Origin: Nitrobacter sp. NHB1
GTDB lineage: Bacteria; Pseudomonadota; Alphaproteobacteria; Rhizobiales; Xanthobacteraceae
Assembly (NCBI RefSeq): GCF_036964665.1
Contig: NZ_JBAMDA010000001.1
Span: 2,952,001 to 3,016,000 of the forward strand
DNA: 64,000 nt
Direction: 5' to 3'
The position numbers and the translations under genes are program-made. Below are positions 55,510 to 63,847 of the stretch, piece after piece; within the stretch, counting starts at the first letter, position 1, and each line of letters begins with the position of its first letter. The notes under the pieces are model-generated. The model worked only from the letters and a program-made list of their open reading frames with translations, did no database searches and was not told where the DNA came from.

Positions 55510-57057
55510 ATGAACGGTGCTGAAAGCCTGGTGCGAACGCTGGTTCAGGGCGGCGTGGACGTCTGCTTCGCCAATCCGGGCACCTCGGAGATGCATTTCG
55601 TCGCAGCGCTGGACCGGGTGGAGGGCATGCGCTGCGTGCTCGGGCTGTTCGAAGGCGTGGTGACCGGCGCCGCCGACGGCTATTTCCGCATGAAGGGTAC
55701 GCCGGCCTGCACCCTGCTGCATCTCGGTCCGGGGCTCGCCAATGGTCTTGCCAACCTTCACAACGCCAGGAAGGCGAATTCAGGCATCGTCAACATCGTC
55801 GGCCAGCACGCGGTCTACCACATCGGATACAACGCGCCGCTGACGTCGGATATCGAGGGGCTGGCCCGGCCGATGTCGGCCTGGGTCCGCACCTCGCCGG
55901 ATTCGAAATCCGTTGCCAGTGACGGCGCTGCGGCGATTGCGGCGGCGAAAAGCTCACCACCGCAGATCGCGACGCTGATCCTGCCCGCCGACACCGCATG
56001 GAACGAGGCCGACGGCATTGCTGCGGTGCCTGAGACGTCGCAGCGCGCCGGCTATTCGCCGCAGGCGGTCGATACCGCGGCCAAGATCCTGCGCGGCGGC
56101 GGCGGCGAGACTTTGCTTTTGCTCACGGGCGGCGCGCTGACCGAGCAGGGACTGGGGCTGGCCGCCGCTATCGCGGGCAAGACCGGCTGCAAGGTGATGG
56201 GGCAGACCTATAACCCGCGCATGGCGCGCGGCCGTGGCCGCTTTTCCATCGAACGCATCCCTTACGTGATCGAGCAGGCGTTGCCTGTCCTTAAAGACTT
56301 CAGGACCATCATCCTGGTCGAGGCTAACGATCCCGTCGCGTTCTTCGCCTATCCGGACAAGCCGAGCCTCTTGAAGCCCGAGGGCTGCGAGGTGCATCGC
56401 ATGACGGCGAGCGGCGAAGACTCGGTGGCCGCGCTTGAGGCGCTGGCAGGTGCTGTCGGCGCCAGGCCGCAGGACACGAAACCGCAAAAACCGATGGAAA
56501 TCGCGTGGCCGAGCGGGCCGCTCAACCACGCCTCCATCGCGCAGGCGATCGCGATGGCAATTCCGGAAAACGCCATCGTCGTCGACGAGTCGATCACGAC
56601 GGGGCGCGGATTCTTTCCGCCGACCGCTTCCGCTGCGCCCCATGACTGGCTGCAGAACATGGGCGGCTCGATCGGATTTTCGACGCCGGTGGCGACCGGC
56701 GCCGCGGTGGCCTGTCCGGACCGCAAGGTGATCTGCATGGTCGGCGACGGCAGCGCGATGTACACGCTGCAATCGCTGTGGACGCAGGCGCGCGAAGGGC
56801 TCGACGTCACCACGATCATTTTCTCGAATCGAACCTATCAGATTTTGCATGGCGAGTTCGACGGCGTCGGCGCCGGCGAGCCGGGCCGGCGGGCGATGGA
56901 CATGCTGAGCCTCGACCGTCCGACGCTCGACTGGGTTGCGCTCGCCAGAGGCATGGGCGTGCCGGGGCGAACCGTGACGACCGCGGACGACTTCAACGAG
57001 GCGCTTGCCGGGGCAATGGCCGAGAAGGGGCCGCGCCTGATCGAAGTGCAGATGTGA
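55510..57057 (+). CDS. ThDP-dependent acetolactate synthase-like enzyme
   Basis: A 515-residue thiamine-diphosphate enzyme of the acetolactate synthase large-subunit-like family. The N-terminal PYR domain has FANPGTSEMHFVAALD and the glutamate of GLFEGVVTGAADGY. The C-terminal PP domain has the ThDP/Mg motif VGDGSAMYTLQSLWTQAREG ending in SNRTYQIL. FAD-binding and herbicide-site features of true IlvB are not evident and no small subunit is adjacent, so benzoylformate decarboxylase- or oxalyl-CoA decarboxylase-like chemistry is equally possible. The substrate is unknown. Confidence 0.85.
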   Translation: MNGAESLVRTLVQGGVDVCFANPGTSEMHFVAALDRVEGMRCVLGLFEGVVTGAADGYFRMKGTPACTLLHLGPGLANGLANLHNARKANSGIVNIVGQHAVYHIGYNAPLTSDIEGLARPMSAWVRTSPDSKSVASDGAAAIAAAKSSPPQIATLILPADTAWNEADGIAAVPETSQRAGYSPQAVDTAAKILRGGGGETLLLLTGGALTEQGLGLAAAIAGKTGCKVMGQTYNPRMARGRGRFSIERIPYVIEQALPVLKDFRTIILVEANDPVAFFAYPDKPSLLKPEGCEVHRMTASGEDSVAALEALAGAVGARPQDTKPQKPMEIAWPSGPLNHASIAQAIAMAIPENAIVVDESITTGRGFFPPTASAAPHDWLQNMGGSIGFSTPVATGAAVACPDRKVICMVGDGSAMYTLQSLWTQAREGLDVTTIIFSNRTYQILHGEFDGVGAGEPGRRAMDMLSLDRPTLDWVALARGMGVPGRTVTTADDFNEALAGAMAEKGPRLIEVQM

Positions 57058-57143
57058 CGACCTATGCGGGGCGCGGCCGGACCGGTAAACAACCGTCGAT
57101 GCGCTGAGCGCAACTGGGACGCGCCGTGCGTGCGAGAGCCTTG

Positions 57144-57818
57144 ATGAGCCTGACCTATGTCATTCCCGATATTCACGGCCGCTTCGATCTCATGAGCGAG
57201 GCCTTGCACAGGGTTCATGTCTACGCCGCGGGCAATGGCGGCACGCTCGTCATGCTGGGCGACTACGTCGACAAGGGGCCGGACAGCAACAGGGTCATTG
57301 CCCGGTTGCGCCGCGGAATGCCGGACGGCTGGACCTTCGTTCCGCTCAAAGGCAATCACGATGCGATGATGGTCGCGGCGCGGCGCGACCCCGCGACAAT
57401 GACGCGCTGGCTGAAGCGCGGCGGCGATGCGGTCCTGGAATCCTATGGCGGCGATCACTCCGTTATTCCGGAGGCGGACATTGCCTGGCTCGAGGCGCTG
57501 CCGCTCATGCATATCGATGCGCACCGGATCTACGTTCACGCCGGGCTCGATCCCGGCGTCGCGCCCGATGCGCAGCCTGAGACCACGCTGCTCTGGAAAC
57601 GCTATCCCAAAGGCGATGCGGCCGGCTTCGAGGGCCGCCATGTCGTGCATGGCCACAACTCGTTTGCGCAGGGACCGGAGTCGTACCAGGGCCGCACCAA
57701 TCTCGATACCCGGGCTTGGCGAACCGGCCGTCTCGTGACCGGCGTGTTCGACGATGCGTTGCCGGGCGGGCCCGTCGATTTCATCGTCGTTCATGGCCCG
57801 GCACAGGGGTCGGGCTGA
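57144..57818 (+). CDS. Calcineurin-like serine/threonine phosphatase
   Basis: A 224-residue PPP-type metallophosphatase. The five metal and phosphate motifs are in order: PDIHGRFDL, GDYVDKGPDSN, LKGNHDAMMV, VHAGLDPGV and VVHGHNSF. It resembles PrpA/PrpB or bis(5'-nucleosyl)-tetraphosphatase-like bacterial enzymes. An upstream GTG (57126) is possible, but MSLTYVIPDIHG at 57144 matches the family start. The substrate cannot be told. Confidence 0.9.
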   Translation: MSLTYVIPDIHGRFDLMSEALHRVHVYAAGNGGTLVMLGDYVDKGPDSNRVIARLRRGMPDGWTFVPLKGNHDAMMVAARRDPATMTRWLKRGGDAVLESYGGDHSVIPEADIAWLEALPLMHIDAHRIYVHAGLDPGVAPDAQPETTLLWKRYPKGDAAGFEGRHVVHGHNSFAQGPESYQGRTNLDTRAWRTGRLVTGVFDDALPGGPVDFIVVHGPAQGSG

Positions 57819-57935
57819 CTCTCTGGCGTGGCGGAACCGCGCAAGGATTGATGAGGGACTGCGCCCGGCCTCTTTCGTGGGATAGCCTGATCGTTTGTCT
57901 TGACGGCCGCGCGCGGCGCAGGTCTTTCGTATGGC

Positions 57936-58193
57936 ATGGACAAGGTCTCCACCTCGGTCACGAAACTGCAAGCGACGTTCCGCATCACGGTGAACGGCGA
58001 GTCCGTCGCCATCGCGACGGTGGGACAGGCCTACGACTTCATCACCCACCTGAGCACCGTCGAATGGGCGGAGTTTCGCGCACTGCACGAGGAGGCCCGC
58101 GCAGCGCTCGAGGCCGCCGCCGGCAACGCGATGCTGAGCCGCAAGGCGACCGATGCGTTGCGGGCGCTGTTTGCGCGAACAAAACTGCTGTGA
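57936..58193 (+). CDS. DUF982-like small protein
   Basis: An 85-residue protein starting MDKVSTSVTKLQATFRITVN. The layout (a short beta-hairpin, then VGQAYDFITHLSTVEW and a C-terminal helix KATDALRALFARTKLL) fits the DUF982 family, which is widespread and multi-copy in Rhizobiales with unknown function. An upstream GTG at 57900 would add 12 poorly conserved residues. It ends 55 nt before the left copy of the tRNA-Val repeat. Confidence 0.7.
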   Translation: MDKVSTSVTKLQATFRITVNGESVAIATVGQAYDFITHLSTVEWAEFRALHEEARAALEAAAGNAMLSRKATDALRALFARTKLL

Positions 58194-58247
58194 GCGATCG
58201 GACCGGATGATTGCGGCGCGGTGGACTGGAATCCGTCGCCGGACAAA

Positions 58248-58292
58248 TGGTGGGCGCACAAGGGATCGAACCTTGGACCTCTCCCGTGTGAA
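58248..58292. repeat. Left attachment-site copy (partial tRNA-Val)
   Basis: Exact copy of the tRNA-Val 3' half from the anticodon arm to the CCA (starting TGGTGGGCGCACAAGGGATC on the plus strand). Identity ends at 58292 within the anticodon stem. It cannot form a tRNA alone because the 5' half is absent. Confidence 0.9.
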
Positions 58293-58355
58293 AGGAGAGG
58301 TTAGTTTCAATTCATGCATGTCCCGCAGGGCTTTTTCTCATTTCCAAACAGGCAC

Positions 58356-58371
58356 TGGGCGGATTTTGGGC
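58356..58371. repeat. 16-bp inner repeat, left copy
   Basis: TGGGCGGATTTTGGGC, identical to 59706-59721 and in the same orientation. The two lie about 110 nt inside the left and right tRNA-derived repeats, in near-mirror positions. This could be a recombinase arm-type binding site or an older repeat end. Confidence 0.6.
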
Positions 58372-58391
58372 CAATATGTTTTGCATCCGTT

Positions 58392-59495
58392 CTATTTGGG
58401 TTGATCGTCTGCAATTGTACCGCTAGTTGGTGACTCAATATTGAAAGTGCCGGTGGTGATTCCGTTGGCCTTCATCTTCTCCAATTGCATGCGTCGGCGG
58501 TTCTCCCAGTATGACCCTCGCCAAGGATGCTTGTTATTCCAATCTTCTCCAAGCGCTGCTTGCAGCATCATTTCGAAACGAGCGAGCTGACCTTGCCTGG
58601 ACCCTTGTAATATTATGCTAAGCCGATGATCATCGTGAGGAGCAATAGCTTCTTCGACTTGGAGTAGGTCTCGGAAACCTAACGTTTTAAGCAGTCTCGC
58701 CGTCCAATCGTAGTTCCAGCCGGACATTCGCCCGTCTGGCCCTAGCTTTCCGTCCAAAAAGAGCTTGAGAGCTTTCGGAGTGATCTCGATGCCTGACAGA
58801 TTGCCTGCTTCAACACTGGTTTTGGCGACCGTTTCAAGCGTGGAGTTTGCATCGTCTATCGCCTGAAATTCCCTGTCTGCTAGCTCAAGCATGCCTGCCA
58901 AGGCCACAAATCGGCGCCGAATTTCGGTCGGTATCGTCAGGGAGGATTTGTATTGAATATCGTGCTCGATCTCGGCCCAGGCATGCTGCAGAATTGTTCT
59001 TACCTGTACTTCTACTATGCTCCCCGCAAATCGCTGGTATTCCGCTAGTTGAGAGCGGTCGTTCTTTAGTTTGAGAAGATAATGGATGCTCTGATAACCG
59101 AAACGATCGGCCTCTATCAGGAGCATGCCCTTATTGGATTTTTCAACGATATCGAATTCTGTCCTCAGCATGTCGTCTACGTCAGACAAGGTACTGAGAA
59201 AGTGCGTGATTATGCGAACCCCGGCGAGATCAGTGATCTCGTGGAGGGGGTTAGTATATTTCGGTTTCGAGGGATCTTCTTCGGATGGCATCGCTGCTTT
59301 AACGGCAAAGCTCGCGGCGTCCTTTGCTCGTGACTGGACCGAGTGAATTTTTACTTCCCGGCCTTCCAACGATTGCTTGATAATGCGACCTACTACTTCA
59401 GCAAGATCGACGTAAAACGGCTGCAGCTTCAAATAGTCAACTGCAGCGGTGTCGGCGTGTGCCTTGAGCAAATCTTGGTCGGCATATGGCTGCAC
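58392..59495 (-). CDS. RelA/SpoT-domain protein (alarmone synthetase-like), sole cargo of the tRNA-Val element
   Basis: A 367-residue protein with a RelA/SpoT nucleotidyltransferase domain (about 45-190). The ATP-site pattern R56-x-K58...S62...K66 (SRAKDAASFAVKA), D89-x-x-G92-x-R94 (ITDLAGVRII), GYQSIHYLLKL and EVQVRTILQHAWAEIEH are intact, so (p)ppGpp- or pyrophosphate-transfer activity is likely. There is no hydrolase (HD) domain. The C-terminal about 170 residues have no motif I recognise. GAGG precedes the GTG start at 59495. Codon use is more AT-rich than the neighbours, indicating transfer. It could be a small alarmone synthetase or a toxin/defence protein. Confidence 0.85.
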   Translation of the reverse strand: MQPYADQDLLKAHADTAAVDYLKLQPFYVDLAEVVGRIIKQSLEGREVKIHSVQSRAKDAASFAVKAAMPSEEDPSKPKYTNPLHEITDLAGVRIITHFLSTLSDVDDMLRTEFDIVEKSNKGMLLIEADRFGYQSIHYLLKLKNDRSQLAEYQRFAGSIVEVQVRTILQHAWAEIEHDIQYKSSLTIPTEIRRRFVALAGMLELADREFQAIDDANSTLETVAKTSVEAGNLSGIEITPKALKLFLDGKLGPDGRMSGWNYDWTARLLKTLGFRDLLQVEEAIAPHDDHRLSIILQGSRQGQLARFEMMLQAALGEDWNNKHPWRGSYWENRRRMQLEKMKANGITTGTFNIESPTSGTIADDQPK

Positions 59496-59815
59496 ATTTA
59501 CCTCGCGGACTCGGCCACAACCGAGAATAGATTCTAACCCAGCTTTATCCCGTTCCGTGTGGGTCGCAAAGCCCAGCGGGGCTAATGGGAACCTCGTGTT
59601 TTACTCACTTAAGTAGCTGAATAGACAAGGTATTTCTATTTCATTGAAGTGAGCTATGCAAAATTGCCGAAAATAGTATTATAATACCGAAATCTCAAAA
59701 ACCAGTGGGCGGATTTTGGGCGTCATCAAACGTAAAATTACGTCTCCAAACGTATCCAAGCGCACTATGAGAACTTCCTGCGAACATAAAAACCATGCAT
59801 TTGCAAGGTCTTAAC
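59496..59815. other. AT-rich promoter-side spacer of the inserted element, with the right inner repeat
   Basis: 320 nt without a gene, upstream of the RelA/SpoT-like gene. It is the most AT-rich stretch of the right half of the window (around 59600-59700) and carries the second copy of TGGGCGGATTTTGGGC at 59706-59721. It should contain the promoter of the cargo gene. Confidence 0.5.
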
Positions 59816-59890
59816 TGGTGGGCGCACAAGGGATCGAACCTTGGACCTCTCCCGTGTGAAGGGAACGCTCTCCCGCTGAGCTATGCGCCC
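59816..59890 (-). tRNA. tRNA-Val (anticodon CAC)
   Basis: A full cloverleaf of 75 nt with encoded CCA reads on the minus strand. Acceptor stem GGGCGCA/TGCGCCC, D stem GCTC/GAGC, anticodon loop TTCACAC (anticodon CAC), and T stem CAAGG/CCTTG with loop TTCGATC. All stems pair. Its 3' half is duplicated at 58248-58292 by an integration event, which left the tRNA intact. Confidence 0.97.
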
Positions 59891-60028
59891 GGGATCGGCA
59901 TCTGCCGTAAAAATTGCCGGGCTCCGGTTTCGGCCGACCCGGCGCAGCGACCGAAGCCGCGATTTAGGGAATGCAGGGCAGGGGTGTCAAGCGACCTTGC
60001 GCCTGCGCCAGGTCGTTCAACCCGGCTA

Positions 60029-60129
60029 TAGCGTTTTCGAGCGAAGCGGGCACCGGTTCGCGTCAAGAAAGCGCGTCAAAACAAAAAGCGGAGCCCGGCT
60101 TTGATTCCATCAAAGTCGGAATAGCTCTA
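60029..60129 (-). repeat. Dispersed palindromic repeat, copy 5
   Basis: About 100 bp with TAGCGTTTTCGAGCGAAG at the left and TAGCTCTA at the right. The hairpin here is CTTTGATTCCATCAAAG, a compensated variant of the other copies. The CTA at 60127-60129 is, on the minus strand, the TAG stop codon of the coiled-coil protein gene. Confidence 0.8.
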
Positions 60130-61392
60130 ACGCGCGCTGCGAGAGGCGAGGGATTGCAGGGCGCGGATGCGGTCGGCCAGCGTGCCGGCGGAGGGGATCG
60201 CGCCGCTGCCGGCTGTGCCGTTCACGGTTTTCGCCGCCCTGGTCGGGGCCGCGTCTGCCGCCAGGATGGCCTTGATCGGGGAATTCGGCCCCTCGATGGT
60301 CATGGCCAGCCCGGCGACCTCGGCGGCGATGTCGTTGATGTGCTCACGCAACAGCGCGTTTTCCATGTGCTCGGTTGTACCGGACGATTCCGCCTGCTGC
60401 TGGATCACATTGATGTCGCGCTGCAGTTTGGCTCGCTCGTCGTGGGCGGCGCGCAGCGCCCGTTCGGCTGCGATCATCTCGTGGCGCAGTCCATCGATGA
60501 GCGGGGACTTGCCGCCGTTCAGCGACGCGATCTCCTCGCGCAATTCGCTGATGGCACGTTCCGCGGCCGCGTTGGCCTGCCGCAACCGACCGTTCTTCTC
60601 GTCTCGCTCGGCCAGCGTCTTGGTCTGCGCGGCGAGGTGGCTTTCGATCTCCCTGACACGACTGCCGAGCCGTTCCGCGTCCTTGACCTTGTCAATAAGC
60701 TCGCCGTCGATCTTGACGACGCGCTGGCTCAGATTTTCTACGTGTTTGCGCGCCTCGTCGCGCTCCCGGGCCGTGGCGGCCGATACGCTGCGCTGCTGCT
60801 CGAGCAGCGCCTGCGTGGCGGCGAATTCCTTTTCGACATCGTTGACGCGGCTCTGCAATCGCTCGATCTGCGCGCGCACCGCGAACAATTCGTTTTGCCG
60901 GGTCTCCGCCGTCAGCGAGCGGTCCGACAGCTCCTGACGGAGCCGGCCGAGTTCGGCCTGCCTGTCGGCGAGGGTCTGCTCGGTGCTTCGCAACGTTTCG
61001 GCCTTGGCGGCAAGCTCCTGTTCGGTGGACTGCAAATGCTCCCCGACCGTCTTCTCGTGCCCATCGAGATTGAATATCGTGGCGTTCTTCTCGCCGAGTT
61101 CGACCTTCAGGCGGTTGATTGCGTCGGCCTTTTTGCCGAGCTCGGCGGACTGGCTGGCGGTCTTTCTCTTGAGCTGGTCGACGCTCATCTCCAGACGCCG
61201 TGCCGACATCGCAAATTCGGCGCGCAACTGATCCTTGTCGGCCTGGATTTCGGCCATCGACATCGGGGTCGCTGCTTCGAGGCGTTTGGTGGTGAGGCGG
61301 ACGGCGCGGTTATGCACGAGCGGCATGACCATCAGCGCGCACAGCATCGAAACCAGAAAACCGATCGCCAGATACATGATCGGCTCGACCAT
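60127..61392 (-). CDS. Membrane-anchored long coiled-coil protein
   Basis: A 421-residue protein with one N-terminal membrane helix (MVEPIMYLAIGFLVSMLCAL, residues 1-24) and a long cytoplasmic coiled coil (about 50-350) rich in Glu, Lys, Arg and Gln heptads. The last 60 residues are Ala/Thr-rich. It is not recognisable as an SMC or Tol component. Such single-span coiled-coil proteins recur in Bradyrhizobium relatives, function unknown. The start is the ATG at 61392; a TTG two codons upstream is possible. Confidence 0.8.
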   Translation of the reverse strand: MVEPIMYLAIGFLVSMLCALMVMPLVHNRAVRLTTKRLEAATPMSMAEIQADKDQLRAEFAMSARRLEMSVDQLKRKTASQSAELGKKADAINRLKVELGEKNATIFNLDGHEKTVGEHLQSTEQELAAKAETLRSTEQTLADRQAELGRLRQELSDRSLTAETRQNELFAVRAQIERLQSRVNDVEKEFAATQALLEQQRSVSAATARERDEARKHVENLSQRVVKIDGELIDKVKDAERLGSRVREIESHLAAQTKTLAERDEKNGRLRQANAAAERAISELREEIASLNGGKSPLIDGLRHEMIAAERALRAAHDERAKLQRDINVIQQQAESSGTTEHMENALLREHINDIAAEVAGLAMTIEGPNSPIKAILAADAAPTRAAKTVNGTAGSGAIPSAGTLADRIRALQSLASRSAR

Positions 61393-61465
61393 GGGCAACG
61401 CTCCACACGCCGGATGAGGATTTGGTTACCATGCCACGGCCGGCCGGCAAAAGGCCAGCGCTACG

Positions 61466-61507
61466 CCCCGATAAGTTCGTCCGCGGTTGCGGACGAACTT
61501 ATCGGGG
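61466..61507. other. Perfect 19-bp hairpin between the DUF1134 and coiled-coil genes
   Basis: Positions 61466-61484 are the exact reverse complement of 61489-61507, with a GGTT loop. The stem begins CCCCGATAAGTTCGTCCGC. It starts 3 nt past the stop of the DUF1134 gene (minus strand). No T-run follows, so it is more like a dispersed palindrome or RNA-stability hairpin than a standard terminator. Confidence 0.8.
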
Positions 61508-61510
61508 ATA

Positions 61511-62140
61511 TCAGAACGGGTTCCAGGTCGCCCGCGGTGTATATTTCAGATAGCCGATATTGGCGCCGAGCCGCAGCCCGAGACCGGAGCGGATCGGCAC
61601 CAGCACGATGTTGTTTGCGGTCAGCGCCGTCATGCCGAAGCCGCCGATGATGTAGGCGGAGCCGTCGATGCCCGCGAAGCGCTGATAGATCGCGTTCGTG
61701 GCCGGCAGGTTGTAAACCAGCGTCATGGTGCGGGCGCCGTCGCCGCCCCAGTCGAAACCGACCGACGGCCCCTGCCAATAGACTTTCAGGTCGCCGGCAT
61801 TCTTGGTGTAGAGGGTGCCCTCGCCGTAGCGCAAGCCGGCGATGAAGGCGCCCGAGCCTTCCTCGCCCAGGATGTAGCCGTTGGGCAGGCCCCACTGGCT
61901 TACGGCGCGCTCGATGACCGAGGCCAGACCGCGAGAGACGTTGCCGAAGAACCTGGTTCCGGATTTGAGCAATTCGTCCGACGAATAGGTGTCGTGACCG
62001 GCGTGCCGTTGCGGCGGGGGCAGTTGCTGGCCCGGGGGCGCATCGTATGGCGGCGCCGATTGCTGGGCGGATGCCGGCACGATCCAGAATGTCGTCGCTG
62101 CAGCGAGCGCGACCGCTGCAAGGCGCGAAATGAAAGTCAT
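61511..62140 (-). CDS. Exported DUF1134-family protein
   Basis: A 209-residue protein with a signal peptide (MTFISRLAAVALAAATTFWI, ending ASAQ), a Pro/Gln-rich linker (about 25-45) and a conserved domain of alternating strands including GLRYGEGTLYTKNAG, VGFDWGGDGARTMTLVYNLP and GSAYIIGGFGMTALTANNIV. This fits the alphaproteobacterial DUF1134 group, periplasmic or outer-membrane associated, with unknown function. The start is set at 62140; five upstream codons are open. Confidence 0.82.
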   Translation of the reverse strand: MTFISRLAAVALAAATTFWIVPASAQQSAPPYDAPPGQQLPPPQRHAGHDTYSSDELLKSGTRFFGNVSRGLASVIERAVSQWGLPNGYILGEEGSGAFIAGLRYGEGTLYTKNAGDLKVYWQGPSVGFDWGGDGARTMTLVYNLPATNAIYQRFAGIDGSAYIIGGFGMTALTANNIVLVPIRSGLGLRLGANIGYLKYTPRATWNPF

Positions 62141-62255
62141 GGAAGCATCCCCCAAGGTAGCGAAACTTGTCGCTGTGTCTTTAACCCGATGCTGACAGGC
62201 GCTCGGTATGATGCGGCGATCGTCCCCCTCGACTCGTACGTTATCGGCACCAACT

Positions 62256-62762
62256 ATGACGGCACGGCGGCAGGAAAGAAATGGCTTGCGCCGCGGAATA
62301 GTCGTGATCGCCTTGCTGGGGTGCTGGTTCGCCTGCTGCGAGGTCGACTTCGCGGCCAGGGCGGCGACCTCCGAACGGGTCGTGATCGACCGCTATACGG
62401 GTCTGGCGATCGGCGGGTTCGATCCCGTGGCTTTCTTTACCGACGCCCGGCCGGTACAGGGCTATTCCGACTATGAGGTGTCGCAGGGCGGCGCCGTCTG
62501 GCGCTTCAGCAATCCCGACAATCGCGCGTTTTTTATCGCAAACCCCGACGTGTATAGCCCAGGTTTCGGCGGCTATGATCCGGTGGATATCGCGCGGGGC
62601 GTGACCTTCGCCGGAACCGCACGGCTCTGGCTGATTGTCGGCCAGCGGCTTTACCTGTTCGGCCATGAGGACAGCCGCGCGGCTTTCGCGGCCAATCCGG
62701 CGCGCTATCTGCTTGAGGCGACACGTCGCTGGGCCGTGCTGAAGGAAACGCTGGCGCAGTAG
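62256..62762 (+). CDS. Membrane-anchored or exported YHS-like protein
   Basis: A 168-residue protein with an N-terminal hydrophobic segment (GIVVIALLGCWFACC, possible lipoprotein or uncleaved signal) and a YHS-type domain: GLAIGGFDPVAFFTDARPVQ, YEVSQGGAVWRFSNPDNRAF, FIANPDVYSPGFGGY. The usual metal-binding cysteines of YHS domains are absent here, as in the group of YHS proteins with DPVAYF. Function unknown. The TAG stop coincides with the start of a diverged dispersed repeat. Confidence 0.7.
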   Translation: MTARRQERNGLRRGIVVIALLGCWFACCEVDFAARAATSERVVIDRYTGLAIGGFDPVAFFTDARPVQGYSDYEVSQGGAVWRFSNPDNRAFFIANPDVYSPGFGGYDPVDIARGVTFAGTARLWLIVGQRLYLFGHEDSRAAFAANPARYLLEATRRWAVLKETLAQ

Positions 62763-62853
62763 CAGCGGTTTCGACCGAAGCATGTCCTCGGGCTTGACCC
62801 GAGGATGGGCACCGATTCGCGGGAAGAAAACGCGTCAAGTCAAAATCATAGAG
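62760..62853 (+). repeat. Dispersed palindromic repeat, copy 6 (partial)
   Basis: Begins TAGCAGCGGTTTCGACCGAAG and continues CATGTCCTCGGGCTTGACCC, GGATGGGCACCGATTCGCGG, AAGAAAACGCG and ATCATAGAGCC, but lacks the terminal hairpin. The opening TAG (62760-62762) is the stop codon of the YHS-like gene. The cysQ gene ends 26 nt further on, on the minus strand. Confidence 0.75.
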
Positions 62854-62878
62854 CCGGCCGTGCAGCTTGCAGTCCGCG

Positions 62879-63694
62879 TCAAGGCGCGGCCGAGGGATCG
62901 CCCCAGGCGATAAATTCCGGCACCAGAAATCCCTCGCGCTTTTCGCCGAACCGCAGCGGAGCGCCGCGCCCGTCCGTGACCTTGCCGCCGGCGGCGGCGA
63001 CCAGGGCGTGACCTGCCGCAACGTCCCATTCGCTGGTCGGGGCGAGGCGGGGATAAATGTCGGCGCCGCCCTCCGCGATCCGGCAGAACTTGACCGCGGA
63101 GCCGAGCGGCTTGCGCACCGCGCCGGGGCGGCTGTCGATGAAGTCGTCCGAACGGCTGTCGCCGTGCGAACGGCTGATGGCGGCAATCCATTGGCAGCCG
63201 CGGTCGGGAAACGGTCGGGTCGCGATCGGCTCCGCGGCGCCGACGCCGCCGTCCGGCGTGACCGCGAGGCGCTGGGCGCCGTGGCCGACAAGGCCGCGCC
63301 AGATCGAGCCGAGCGCCGGCGCACCGACGATACCGAACAGCGGCAATCCGTCGGTCACGATCGCGAGGTTGACCGTGAATTCGTCGCGGCCGGCGATGAA
63401 TTCCTTGGTGCCGTCCAGCGGATCGATCACGAAGAAGCTGCCTGCATAAGGCGGCGTCGCCAGATGCACGCGCTCTTCCGACAGAACCGGAATATCGGGG
63501 CAGAGCCGCGTCAGCCCTTCGGCGATGATCCGGTCGGAGGCGAGATCCGCCTCTGTCACGGGAGACCCGTCGACCTTGCCGTCGATCGTCATGCGATCGC
63601 GGTTGACCGAGAGGATGGCGACGCCGGCCTTCGCGACCAGCGCCGTCAGCGCATCCATCAGCGCCGCAGCGGATTGAGCGTCGATCACCGGCAC
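62879..63694 (-). CDS. cysQ: CysQ-type 3'(2'),5'-bisphosphate nucleotidase
   Basis: A 271-residue member of the inositol monophosphatase superfamily that removes 3'-phosphate from PAP/PAPS in sulfur assimilation. The metal-binding motifs are intact: DGSPVTEADLASDR, the acidic LSEER, FFVIDPLDGTKEF and a second metal site in TSEWDVAAGHALV. The GTG at 63694, about 10 nt after AAGGA, is preferred; the frame is open to 63925 but the extra residues do not fit the family. Confidence 0.88.
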   Translation of the reverse strand: MPVIDAQSAAALMDALTALVAKAGVAILSVNRDRMTIDGKVDGSPVTEADLASDRIIAEGLTRLCPDIPVLSEERVHLATPPYAGSFFVIDPLDGTKEFIAGRDEFTVNLAIVTDGLPLFGIVGAPALGSIWRGLVGHGAQRLAVTPDGGVGAAEPIATRPFPDRGCQWIAAISRSHGDSRSDDFIDSRPGAVRKPLGSAVKFCRIAEGGADIYPRLAPTSEWDVAAGHALVAAAGGKVTDGRGAPLRFGEKREGFLVPEFIAWGDPSAAP

Positions 63695-63847
63695 GTTCGC
63701 AGCTTCCTTGCACGGTGCCGCAGAACGGCGGCGACCGCCTGGTGGTGGCAGCACAGGCTCCGGCGGTGTATCAAGCCATGAAGATCGTTTGATTCGCCGT
63801 GTCCGCGCGCTGGGGATTGGCCGAAACAGATCCCAGGAGCAGGTTTT

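Larger units (their letters stand above)
58248..59860. mobile_element. Small integrated element bounded by a 45-bp tRNA-Val direct repeat
   Basis: The 3' 45 bp of tRNA-Val (59816-59860) are repeated exactly at 58248-58292, in the same orientation. This is the footprint of site-specific integration at the 3' end of a tRNA gene. The enclosed 1.5 kb is visibly less GC-rich than its surroundings and holds one gene (58392-59495). A 16-bp sequence, TGGGCGGATTTTGGGC, also occurs twice, just inside each end (58356-58371 and 59706-59721). No integrase is present, so it is a remnant or a non-autonomous passenger. Confidence 0.85.

Noticed and set aside
58248-58292. A second tRNA-Val gene.
   Set aside because: Only the 3' half is present; the D-arm, anticodon and 5' acceptor strand are missing, so it is an attachment-site copy.
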